Below are positions 21,726 through 29,533 of a stretch of DNA of 64,000 nt, one piece after another (the first letter of the stretch is position 1; each line of letters begins with the position of its first letter). Made by a program: the position numbers and the translations under genes. This stretch comes from Variovorax sp. CF079 (GTDB lineage: Bacteria; Pseudomonadota; Gammaproteobacteria; Burkholderiales; Burkholderiaceae_C), in the NCBI RefSeq assembly GCF_900101545.1, contig NZ_FMZU01000005.1, forward strand, positions 1-64,000, given 5' to 3'. Under the pieces are notes generated by a model, which ran no database searches, was not told the DNA's origin, and worked only from the letters and a program-made list of their open reading frames with translations.

Positions 21726-22793
21726 CTATTTCTCGATGGTCTTGTTCCAGCGCGCGTTCCAGGCGGGCCGGTTGGCGTTGATGCTGTCCCAGTCGATGGT
21801 CACGGCGTTCTTCATCCACTTGTTGATCTCGGCCACCTGCGCCGCGCCCTCGCCCACCGCCGGCGCCTTGGGGTTGGTCGGGATCTGGCTGCCAAACTGA
21901 AGCACGTTGGCCTGCGCCAGCGGGCTCAGCAGGAACTCGGCCAGCTTTTGCGCCAGCTCGGGTTCGCTGTTGTTGGCGATCACGCACTGCCCCACCATCA
22001 GTACCACCGAGCCCTCCTTGGGCTGCGCGTACTCCACCGGGATGCCCTTGGTCTTCAACGCGGCCACCGCGGTGGGCGTGAGCGGGAACAGCGCGGCCTC
22101 GCCGGTCTGCACCATCTCGGAAATCTTGGCCGAGCTGGGGATGTACTCGAGCACGTTGGGGCCGATGGTGGTGGGCCAGGCCTTGAAGCCGGGCTCGACG
22201 TTCTTGTCGTTGCCGCCCTGGATGCGGTTGAACATCAAAAAGCCGTGCAGGCCGAAGGACGAGGAGGACATCGACTGGAACACCACCTTGCCCTTGAACT
22301 TCGGGTCGGCCAGGTCCATCCACGAGGTGGGCGCGGCCCAGCCCTTCTCCGCGAACATCTTCTTGTTGTAGGCCAGCCCGGTCATGCCCAGGCTGACGCC
22401 GCTCGCCATGTCGTCCTTGAAACGGGCCGCCGGATAGATGTCGTTGAGCGCCGCGCTCGGGCGCTGCTTCTGGCACAAGCCCATGCCGATGGCGCGCACC
22501 ATGATGCCGTCGTCGAGGAACATCACGTGCATCTGCGGCCGGTCCTTGTTGGCCTGCGCCTTGGCCAGGATGTCCGACGAGGTGCCGGGCACCACCACCA
22601 CCTTCACGTTGTTCGCCTTCTCGAAGGCCGGGAACACGTACTGCGTGTACGCCTTCTCCATGGTGCCGCCGTTCATGCCGATGTACAGCGTCTTGGTCTG
22701 GGCGCTGGCCGCGCCGCCGCCGGCCAGCGCCGCGGCGGCAGCCACGGCGAGGAGTGCACGGCGGATCGATTGGGGTTGGCGAGAACGGGACAT
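21726..22793 (-). CDS. ABC transporter substrate-binding protein (PotD-like)
   Basis: 355 residues of the spermidine/putrescine-type (SBP_bac_6/8) family. A signal peptide (RRALLAVAAAAALAGGGAAS, cut after AQ) is followed by KTLYIGMNGGTMEKAYTQYV and the closing hinge region near SINANRPAWNARW. The start MSRSRQ has an AGGA site. It is the distal gene of a PotABCD-like set, placed after the dehydrogenase genes rather than beside the permeases. The family binds polyamines, amines or related organic cations; the dehydrogenase partners suggest an amino acid or amine ligand. Confidence 0.87.
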   Translation of the reverse strand: MSRSRQPQSIRRALLAVAAAAALAGGGAASAQTKTLYIGMNGGTMEKAYTQYVFPAFEKANNVKVVVVPGTSSDILAKAQANKDRPQMHVMFLDDGIMVRAIGMGLCQKQRPSAALNDIYPAARFKDDMASGVSLGMTGLAYNKKMFAEKGWAAPTSWMDLADPKFKGKVVFQSMSSSSFGLHGFLMFNRIQGGNDKNVEPGFKAWPTTIGPNVLEYIPSSAKISEMVQTGEAALFPLTPTAVAALKTKGIPVEYAQPKEGSVVLMVGQCVIANNSEPELAQKLAEFLLSPLAQANVLQFGSQIPTNPKAPAVGEGAAQVAEINKWMKNAVTIDWDSINANRPAWNARWNKTIEK

Positions 22794-22827
22794 GGTGGGT
22801 TCCTTTGAGAGTGGGGTCAGGGAGACT

Positions 22828-23970
22828 TCAATGAGCCGTTGCGGGCACGGCGGCTTCGACGGAAAGAAAACGTTCGATGGCAAAGGCTTCGATGGGCGTG
22901 CTGCTGTGCCCGTCGCGCGCCAGTTCGGCCAGCACCTCGCCCACGGCCGGGCCGATCTGGAAGCCGGCGCCGGAAAAGCCGAAGCCGTGGATCAGACCCG
23001 GCGTCGTCGCGCTCAAGCCCAGCACCGGCTGGCGGTCGGGTAGATACCCTTCGGTGCCGCTCCAGGTGCGGATGAAGCTGGCGTGGCGCAGCACGGGCAG
23101 CAGCTCGATCGCCTGCACCGCCAGCGCGGCGATGGCATCGCGGCCGGCGCGCGCGCGGTCCGCATCCAGGGCCAAGCCGGCGCCGCCGCCCAGCACCAGG
23201 TTGCCGCGCTTCACCTGGCGGCAATAGACGCCGCCACCTTCCACGCCAAGGCTCCAGTCCATGAAGTAAGGCAGCGGCTCGGTCACCACCATCGTCGGAT
23301 GGCCGGAACGCAGCGGCATCGTCTCGCCGAAGCGGCTGGCGACGGCACCCGCCCAGGCGCCGGCGCAGTTGAGCATCACGGGCGCGCGCACTTCCAGCGC
23401 GTTGCCCGAACGCAGCGTGAAGAGTTCGCCGTCGTGCACCGCTTCGTCGAGCGGGGTGCGCTCGAAGATCTGCGCGCCCGCGCGCTGCGCCGCACGTGCG
23501 AAGGCCGGTGACACCAGGCGGGGATTGGCCTGCCCGTCTTCCACACACAGCGAGCCGCCGAGCGCCCTGTCGCCCAGCCACGGGCAGCGCTCGCGCATGC
23601 GCGCACCCGACAGCAGCTCGATGCCGAGGTCGAAATCGCGGCTCGCGTCGCGGTAATGCTCGAGCGCGGCCAGGTCGGCCTCGCTGCGGGCGATCTTGAA
23701 ATGGCCGGAGCGCAGGTAATCGCCATCGGTGCCGATCAGTTCCGGCAGCCGGCCCCAGATGCGATGGGCCCGCTGCGCCAGCGGCAACTGGGAGAGCGGC
23801 CGGCCCTGGCGCCGCACGCCGCCATAGTTCACGCCGCTGGAACGCGAGCCGCAGAAGTCGCGCTCCAGCAGCGCCACCTGCAGCCCCATGCGCCGCAGCG
23901 CCAATGCGGCGGAAGCGCCGACGATGCCGCCGCCGACGATGGCCACGTCGGTCTTCAGCGTTTGCTTCAT
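22828..23970 (-). CDS. FAD-dependent amine/amino-acid dehydrogenase, catalytic subunit (DadA/HcnC-like)
   Basis: 380 residues of the DAO superfamily. FAD motif VAIVGGGIVGASAALALRRM at residues 9-28, then the GVNYGGVRRQGR segment and C-terminal GFSGAGFQIGPAVGEVLAEL. It corresponds to the beta-type subunit of HcnABC, opine oxidases and D-hydroxyproline dehydrogenase LhpB. It probably oxidises the C-N bond of an imported amine or cyclic amino acid. Its start overlaps the stop of the next subunit gene by four bases, so the three subunits are coupled. Confidence 0.85.
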   Translation of the reverse strand: MKQTLKTDVAIVGGGIVGASAALALRRMGLQVALLERDFCGSRSSGVNYGGVRRQGRPLSQLPLAQRAHRIWGRLPELIGTDGDYLRSGHFKIARSEADLAALEHYRDASRDFDLGIELLSGARMRERCPWLGDRALGGSLCVEDGQANPRLVSPAFARAAQRAGAQIFERTPLDEAVHDGELFTLRSGNALEVRAPVMLNCAGAWAGAVASRFGETMPLRSGHPTMVVTEPLPYFMDWSLGVEGGGVYCRQVKRGNLVLGGGAGLALDADRARAGRDAIAALAVQAIELLPVLRHASFIRTWSGTEGYLPDRQPVLGLSATTPGLIHGFGFSGAGFQIGPAVGEVLAELARDGHSSTPIEAFAIERFLSVEAAVPATAH

Positions 23971-25364
23971 GCGGCCGCTCCTTCGGCCGGCGCGCTCGCC
24001 AGCTGGATCGGGATCGGCTTGATCGGCGCCTGTCCGCGCAGCCGGCCCACCTGCGCGAGCGGCCGGCCGCTCGCGTGCGCGAGGATTTCGGCCGCCGCCG
24101 CGCCGCACATGCGGCCCTGGCAGCGGCCCATGCCGACGCGGGACAAGGCCTTGAGGCGGTTCATCTCGTCGGCGCCGCAGGTCCGCACGGTATCGCGCAG
24201 CTCGCCGGCCGTGATGTTCTCGCAGCGGCACACCACCAGCGCGTCGGGCGCATGGGAGGCCCAGTCCTGCGGAAAGGGAAAGGCGCGTTCCAAACCGGCG
24301 CGGAAACTCTTGAGCTTGTCGAGCTTGCGCTCCAACACTTGCGCACGCGCGGCATCCACCTTCACACCGCGGTCGGCCAGGAGGGCCAGCGCAGCGCGCT
24401 CGCCGGCCCATTCGGCCGCATCGGCGCCCATGATGCCGGCGCCATCGCCGGCCAGGTAGACGCCGGCCACGCTGGAACGGCCGGCCGTATCGCGCTCGGG
24501 CAGATGCGCGCGCTGCATCGGCGCAAAGGCGAAGCGGCAGCCCAGCAGGTCGGCCAGCTGCGTTTCGGAGCGCAAGGCATAGCCGAAGCCGACGGCGTCG
24601 CATTCGAGCGTTTGTTCGCGCCTGCCGTCGTGCCAGGAGACGGTGCTCACGCGCGCATCGCCCAGCACCCGCAGCGGCCGGACGCCCCCATGCAGCGCCA
24701 CGCCGCGGGCGCGCAACCAGGCGACGTAATAGAGGCCCTTGAGAAACACGGCCGGCTGCGAAAGCATCGCGGGCACGGCCGCGAACTGGTCGGCGAAGCG
24801 GGCGGTGTCGAGCACGGCCGCGACCTCGACGCCGGCCTTCGCGTATTGGTAGGCCACCAGGTAGAGCAGCGGGCCGGTGCCCATGAAGACCACGCGCCGG
24901 CCGATCGCGCAGCCCTGGAACTTGAGCGCCACCTGCGCGCCGCCCAAGGTGTACACGCCGGGCAGCGTCCAGCCGGGCACGGGCAGCACGCGGTCGGTCG
25001 CGCCGGTCGCCACGATGAGCTGGCGGTAGGGCACGCTGCGCGTCGTGCGGCTCGGGCCGTGCAGCACGTCGAGCAGGCCGCCCTGGGCGTTCCACACCAG
25101 GCTGTCGGGCCGGTAGTCGATGCGGTCCTGCAGCCCGTCCAGCGCAGCGTGCACGGCGGTGGCGCGCGCTGCTTCGAAACCGTACAGGGTCTCGGGGGAA
25201 CGCTGAAAGTTCGCCGGGGGCCGGCGGTAGATCTGGCCGCCGGCACGGCCGGCTTCGTCGATCAGCACCGGCCGCAGGCCGTGCGCGACCAGGGCCTGGG
25301 CCGCGCGCACGCCGGCCGGGCCGGCGCCGGCGATCACGGGTTGCAGCAAGGCCTCTGCCGTCAT
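23967..25364 (-). CDS. FAD/NAD(P)-binding subunit with BFD-type [2Fe-2S] domain (HcnB/LhpF-like)
   Basis: 465 residues. N-terminal FAD motif VIAGAGPAGVRAAQALVAHG, a second nucleotide motif near VVFMGTGPLLYLVAYQYA and the late FAD motif GVYLAGDGAGIMGADAA. The C-terminal part carries a BFD-like iron-sulfur site with CRCENIT and MGRCQGRMCG, four cysteines in the expected C-x-C ... C-x4-C spacing. This is the alpha subunit of HcnABC/LhpBEF-type dehydrogenases, moving electrons from the DadA-like subunit toward the respiratory chain. Overlaps both neighbouring subunit genes by four bases. Confidence 0.87.
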   Translation of the reverse strand: MTAEALLQPVIAGAGPAGVRAAQALVAHGLRPVLIDEAGRAGGQIYRRPPANFQRSPETLYGFEAARATAVHAALDGLQDRIDYRPDSLVWNAQGGLLDVLHGPSRTTRSVPYRQLIVATGATDRVLPVPGWTLPGVYTLGGAQVALKFQGCAIGRRVVFMGTGPLLYLVAYQYAKAGVEVAAVLDTARFADQFAAVPAMLSQPAVFLKGLYYVAWLRARGVALHGGVRPLRVLGDARVSTVSWHDGRREQTLECDAVGFGYALRSETQLADLLGCRFAFAPMQRAHLPERDTAGRSSVAGVYLAGDGAGIMGADAAEWAGERAALALLADRGVKVDAARAQVLERKLDKLKSFRAGLERAFPFPQDWASHAPDALVVCRCENITAGELRDTVRTCGADEMNRLKALSRVGMGRCQGRMCGAAAAEILAHASGRPLAQVGRLRGQAPIKPIPIQLASAPAEGAAA

Positions 25365-25663
25365 GCAGGCTCCCCGCCGGTGAGCAATGCCATGCCGGCC
25401 TCGATGAAGGTAGAGCAGGCGCGCAGCCGACCGCCATCCGCCGTCAGGATCCAGCAGTCCTGGCAGGCGCCCATCATGCAGAAGCCGGCGCGCGGCGTGC
25501 CGCTGAACTCGTTGCGGCGCAGCTGGCCGCACTGGGTCAGCACCGCGGTGAGCACGGTGTCGCCGGCCAGGGCCCGGGCCGGCTGGCCGTCGAGCGTGAA
25601 GGCCACGGCAGCGCGGCCAGCCTCGGCCACGCGGTGCAGAAGTGCTTTGCTGGTGCTGCTCAT
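25361..25663 (-). CDS. Small [2Fe-2S] subunit (HcnA/LhpE-like)
   Basis: A 100-residue Fer2_4-family protein. The plant-type cluster motif is GFCMMGACQDCWI with the fourth cysteine in RLRACST. It corresponds to the gamma subunit of HcnABC-type dehydrogenases and lacks a signal peptide. It overlaps the FAD subunit gene by four bases and the permease gene before it by four bases, so importer and dehydrogenase are one translational unit. Confidence 0.87.
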   Translation of the reverse strand: MSSTSKALLHRVAEAGRAAVAFTLDGQPARALAGDTVLTAVLTQCGQLRRNEFSGTPRAGFCMMGACQDCWILTADGGRLRACSTFIEAGMALLTGGEPA

Positions 25664-26454
25664 CGGCGCCCCACCAGCACACGGTCCAGCCCGTAGACGC
25701 GGTCGAGCAGCACCATGGCGCAGGCCGTCACCGCCACCATCAGCGCCGACACCGCGGCCATCAGCGGATCGATGGATTCGGTGGCGTACATGTACATGCG
25801 CACCGGCAGCGTCACGGTGCTGGGCGCGGTCACGAAGATCGACATCGTCACCTCGTCGAAGCTGTTGATGAAGGCCAGCATCCAGCCGCCGGTCACGCCC
25901 GGCAGGATCATCGGCAAGGTGATGCGCCGGAACATGGTGGCCTGGCTCGCGCCGAGCGACAACGCGGCCTGCTCGGCGCTGCGGTCAAAGCCGACCAGCG
26001 CGGCGATCACCAGGCGCAGCGTGTAGGGCGTGACGATCAGCGCATGCGCCAGCACCAGCCAGCCGAAGCTGCCGGTGCCGCCGACCAGCGCGAACAGCCG
26101 CAGCAGCGCCACGCCGAGCACCAGGTGCGGAATGATCAGCGGCGAGAGGAACAGGCCGTTCAGGAAGTCGCGCCCCGCGAAGTCGTAGCGCGTGATCGCC
26201 ATGCCGGCCGGCACCGCCAGCAGCGTGGCCAGCGTCGCCGAGGCGAGCGCCAACCACAGGCTGTTCCAGAACGACTGCATGAAGTCGGGATGCGCGAACA
26301 CCGCCTCGAACCAGCGCAGCGAGAAGCGCGTGGTCGGGATGGTGAGCGTGTTCTCGGGCGTGAAGGCGACGATGCACACCACCAGCAGCGGCGCCAGCAT
26401 GAAGGCGATGACGAGCGCGTTGAACGCGAGGGCGAGGGGGCCGTTCTTGCTCAT
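25660..26454 (-). CDS. ABC transporter permease (PotC-like)
   Basis: A 264-residue inner-membrane permease with about six helices and the EAA-type loop SLGASQATMFRRITLPMILP, which docks on the ATPase. It has the N-terminal region FTPENTLTIPTTRFSLRWFE typical of PotC/YdcV. The start lies four bases before the end of the sister permease gene upstream, which stops at 26459. It forms the transmembrane pair with the PotB-like permease. Confidence 0.9.
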   Translation of the reverse strand: MSKNGPLALAFNALVIAFMLAPLLVVCIVAFTPENTLTIPTTRFSLRWFEAVFAHPDFMQSFWNSLWLALASATLATLLAVPAGMAITRYDFAGRDFLNGLFLSPLIIPHLVLGVALLRLFALVGGTGSFGWLVLAHALIVTPYTLRLVIAALVGFDRSAEQAALSLGASQATMFRRITLPMILPGVTGGWMLAFINSFDEVTMSIFVTAPSTVTLPVRMYMYATESIDPLMAAVSALMVAVTACAMVLLDRVYGLDRVLVGRR

Positions 26455-26458
26455 GGCC

Positions 26459-27307
26459 CTACCCCAGCGCCTTCTTGTAGCGGCCTTCGACCAGCCGGTT
26501 GTAGCTCAGCATCACCACCAGGTTGGCCGCCAGCAGCGTCAGCGCGATCGCCGCGCCGAGCGGCCAGTTGAGCTCGTGCAGGTACTCGTCGTAGACCACC
26601 GTCGCCACCATCTTGAGGCGCCGCCCGCCGAGCAGGCCCGGAATGGCGAAGGAACTGGCCGAGAGGCCGAACACGATCAGGCTGCCCGACAACACGCCCG
26701 GCATCACCTGCGGCAGCACGACGCGGCGCAGCGTGGTGAAGTGCGAGGCCTTGAGCGAGAGCGCAGCGTTCTCGACGCCCGGGTCCAGCTTCTGCAGCGA
26801 GGTCCAGACCGGGATCACCATGAAGGGCAGCATCACGTGCACCAGCGCGATCACCACCGCGGTCTCGGTGTAGAGCATCTTCACCGGGCCGAGGCCGATC
26901 ATTCGCAGCGTGCCGTTGACCAGCCCTTCCGGCCCGAGCAGCATGCTCCAGCCGAAGGCCCGTACCACCACCGATACCAAGAGCGGCGCCAGCACCACCA
27001 GCAGCAGCACCGAGCGCCATGGGTTGCGCATGCGGCTCAGCACATAGGCCTCGGGGGTGCCGACGAGCACGCAGATCAGTGCCACCAGGCCGGAGATCCA
27101 GAAGGTGCGCCAGAAGATGCCGTGGTAGTAGGCGTCGGTGAACACGTGGGTGTAGTGCTCCAGCGTGAACTCGCCGGCCCGGGGCCCGGTGGCCGGGTCG
27201 TAGACGTTGAAGGACAGCACCGCGGTCAGCACCAGCGGCACCAGCAGCAGCGCGGCGAACAGCAGCAGCGCCGGCCCGGACAGCCACCAGGGCGATGCCT
27301 TCTTCAT
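26459..27307 (-). CDS. ABC transporter permease (PotB-like)
   Basis: About 282 residues with six predicted helices. The EAA loop is ALSLKASHFTTLRRVVLPQV. It begins MKKASPWWLSGPALLLFAAL. The start overlaps the ATPase stop by four bases (ATGA). Longer in-frame readings upstream run through the ATPase and are not real. Partner of the PotC-like permease. Confidence 0.9.
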   Translation of the reverse strand: MKKASPWWLSGPALLLFAALLLVPLVLTAVLSFNVYDPATGPRAGEFTLEHYTHVFTDAYYHGIFWRTFWISGLVALICVLVGTPEAYVLSRMRNPWRSVLLLVVLAPLLVSVVVRAFGWSMLLGPEGLVNGTLRMIGLGPVKMLYTETAVVIALVHVMLPFMVIPVWTSLQKLDPGVENAALSLKASHFTTLRRVVLPQVMPGVLSGSLIVFGLSASSFAIPGLLGGRRLKMVATVVYDEYLHELNWPLGAAIALTLLAANLVVMLSYNRLVEGRYKKALG

Positions 27308-28386
27308 GCGGCCACCCGTTCGGCAGCTGCGCCCTCTTCGGCGGGCAGCAGGCGCGTGCAGTGGTCGGGCCAGGCGATGCCGGCCGCGTGGCCTTCGTCC
27401 AGCGCGGGCCGGCCGTCGTTGGGCGACAGCACCATCAGTTCGCCGACCGGCGTCGTCATCGCGTAGAGCCACTGGCTGCCGAGGAAGAAGCGCTCGCGCA
27501 CCGTGCCGTCGAAGCGGCCGCGGCCCGCGTCCACCAGTTGCAGCTTTTCCGGTCGCACGCTGAGCAGCACCTGTGCGCCGGCCTGGAAGCCGACGTCGTC
27601 CACGTCGACCGCGAGCGGCCCCAGGTCAACGCGGCTGCGGGTCCCGTTCGCCACCACGCGCCCGGCGAGCAGGTTGGCCTTGCCCACGAAGGTGGAGATG
27701 AAGCGGGTGCGCGGATGTTCGTAGACCCGGTGCGGATGGTCGATCTGCGTCGCGCAGCCGCCTTCCATCACGACCACGCGGTCGCTGATCGACATGGCCT
27801 CGCTCTGGTCGTGCGTGACCATCACCGTGGTGGTGCCCACCTTGCGCTGGATCTGGCGCAGCTCGAACTGCATCTCCTCGCGCAGCTTGGCGTCGAGGTT
27901 GGACAGCGGCTCGTCCAAGAGCAGCACCGGCGGCTCGATCACCAGGGCGCGCGCCAATGCCACGCGCTGGCGCTGGCCGCCCGAAAGCTCGCGCGGGTAG
28001 CGGTTGGCATGTGCCTCCAGGTGCACCAGGGCCAGCGCCTGCGCCACGCGCTCGCGCCGCTCGGCCTTCGGCATCTTGCGCATTTCGAGGCCGAAGCTCA
28101 CGTTGTCGGCCACCGTCATGTGCGGAAACAGCGCATAGGTCTGGAACACGATGCCCAGGCCGCGCGTGTTGGCCTTGACGTGCGTGATGTCGCGCCCGGC
28201 CAGCTCGATGCGGCCGCTGCTCACCGCCTCGAAGCCCGCCACCATCTGCAGGGTGGTGGTCTTGCCGCAGCCCGAAGGCCCCAGCAGCGAAACGAATTCG
28301 CCTTTCTCCACCGAGAGGCTCATGGCCGACACCGCGCAGGTGCCGCCGTAGAACTTGGTCAGTTCGGTGAGCTTGAGAAATGACAT
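27304..28386 (-). CDS. ABC transporter ATPase (PotA-like)
   Basis: 360 residues. Walker A GPSGCGKTT is near 38-46, signature LSGGQRQRVALARAL near 135, Walker B LLLDEPLSNLD, H-loop VTHDQ and the C-terminal TOBE domain (DVGFQAGAQVLLSVRPEKLQ). MSFLKLTELT is used as the start, with AAAGG upstream; a reading eight residues longer exists. First gene of the importer-dehydrogenase operon, 193 bases from the divergent IclR gene. Confidence 0.93.
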   Translation of the reverse strand: MSFLKLTELTKFYGGTCAVSAMSLSVEKGEFVSLLGPSGCGKTTTLQMVAGFEAVSSGRIELAGRDITHVKANTRGLGIVFQTYALFPHMTVADNVSFGLEMRKMPKAERRERVAQALALVHLEAHANRYPRELSGGQRQRVALARALVIEPPVLLLDEPLSNLDAKLREEMQFELRQIQRKVGTTTVMVTHDQSEAMSISDRVVVMEGGCATQIDHPHRVYEHPRTRFISTFVGKANLLAGRVVANGTRSRVDLGPLAVDVDDVGFQAGAQVLLSVRPEKLQLVDAGRGRFDGTVRERFFLGSQWLYAMTTPVGELMVLSPNDGRPALDEGHAAGIAWPDHCTRLLPAEEGAAAERVAA

Positions 28387-28518
28387 GAACAGGCCTTTCG
28401 TGGGGCGCACCCCGATGGGGCAGCAACTGAAGTCTTTCGTCGGAGTCGATTCACTCTATTGCAACGAACGCGCCAGACCACACAGGGTATTTCACTAATC
28501 AGAATCTTTTTCTTATTT

Positions 28519-28535
28519 ATTCCGTTCAATGGAAT
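28519..28535. promoter_or_regulatory. Probable IclR-family operator
   Basis: A 17-bp near-perfect palindrome: ATTCCGTT and AATGGAAT around a central C (seven of eight pairs complementary), in an AT-rich stretch of the divergent region. IclR-type regulators bind partly palindromic sites of about this size with TTCC/GGAA half sites. Its position, 45 bases before the IclR start and 133 bases from the PotA-like start, suits control of both transcripts. Confidence 0.5.
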
Positions 28536-28579
28536 TTATGGCGTAGACTGGCCGGACAGCATTCCACCCGGCACGCGGC

Positions 28580-29428
28580 ATGAGCACCCCTTCCCCATCC
28601 ACCAGCGGCGTGCCGCGCGTCTTCGCCGTGATCCGGGCCCTCGCCGCGGTGCAGGCCGAAGGCGGCCGCGTGACAGAGATTGCCCGCGCCGTGGGCCTGA
28701 CCCAGGCCACCACGCACCGTTTGCTGCAGTCGCTGCTGGCCGAAGGCATGGTCGAACAGGACGCGCGCAGCAAGCTGTACCGCCTCGGCATCGACTTCTT
28801 TGCGCTGGCGGCGCACGCCGGCAACCCGGGAGACCTGCGCTCCCTGTGCCGCCCGGTGCTGCTGCGCCTGTGTGCCAGCCTGGGCGACAGCATTTTTCTG
28901 CTGGCGCGCAGCGGCTTCGATGCGGTGTGCCTCGACCGCAGCGAGGGGCCTTTTCCGATCCGCTCTTTCACCGGCGACGTCGGCGGGCGCATCGCGCTGG
29001 GCGTGGGCCAGGGCGCGCTCGCGATCCTGGCCTTCCTGCCAGAGGCCGAGCGCGAAGAGGTGATCCGCTTCAACCTGTCGCGCGTGCGCGAGTACGGCGT
29101 CTACGACGAGGTCTATCTGCGAACCGAGATCGAACGCGTGCGCCAGGCCGGCTATGCGGGCCGCAGCACCGGCCTGCTCGAAGGCATGGCCGGCGTGGCC
29201 GTGCCCATCTGCGACCGCGAGGGCCGCGCCGTGGCCGCGCTGAGCGTGGGCACCATCGCCGACCGGCTCAACGCCGACCGCATGCCCACGGTGGTGGAGC
29301 TGCTCAAGCGCGAAGCCGCGGCCATCGGCCCGAAGATCAATCCCTTCGACGCGACACTGCGCCGGCCTTTGCAAAGCCTGGCGAGCTCGCCCGCGGCGCA
29401 GCGGATCGGTCATGCACCGGAGGGATGA
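28580..29428 (+). CDS. IclR-family transcriptional regulator
   Basis: 282 residues. The N-terminal winged helix-turn-helix covers residues 10-70 (GRVTEIARAVGLTQATTHRL, then LAEGMVEQDARSKLYRLG). The C-terminal effector domain covers 85-260 with the family's IALGVGQGALAILAFLPE and CDREGRAVAALSVGT segments. Divergent from the PotA-like operon and followed 105 bases later by the ALDH gene, so it is the natural local regulator of both. Confidence 0.92.
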   Translation: MSTPSPSTSGVPRVFAVIRALAAVQAEGGRVTEIARAVGLTQATTHRLLQSLLAEGMVEQDARSKLYRLGIDFFALAAHAGNPGDLRSLCRPVLLRLCASLGDSIFLLARSGFDAVCLDRSEGPFPIRSFTGDVGGRIALGVGQGALAILAFLPEAEREEVIRFNLSRVREYGVYDEVYLRTEIERVRQAGYAGRSTGLLEGMAGVAVPICDREGRAVAALSVGTIADRLNADRMPTVVELLKREAAAIGPKINPFDATLRRPLQSLASSPAAQRIGHAPEG

Positions 29429-29533
29429 CCTGACGCCCCCTGAACGCCATACCCTGGACCGCATGCCATTCCAGTTGCGCATCAAGTCTTTCCGTTTTTT
29501 TGCTATGCAACCGGCCCTGCGTGGCGGATATTG

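Noticed and set aside
22828-25437. Single 869-codon frame joining the DadA-like and FAD/BFD subunits
   Set aside because: Only the last 380 codons look like protein; the upstream part is a shadow of the other subunit in a different frame. The genes overlap by four bases and are not fused.
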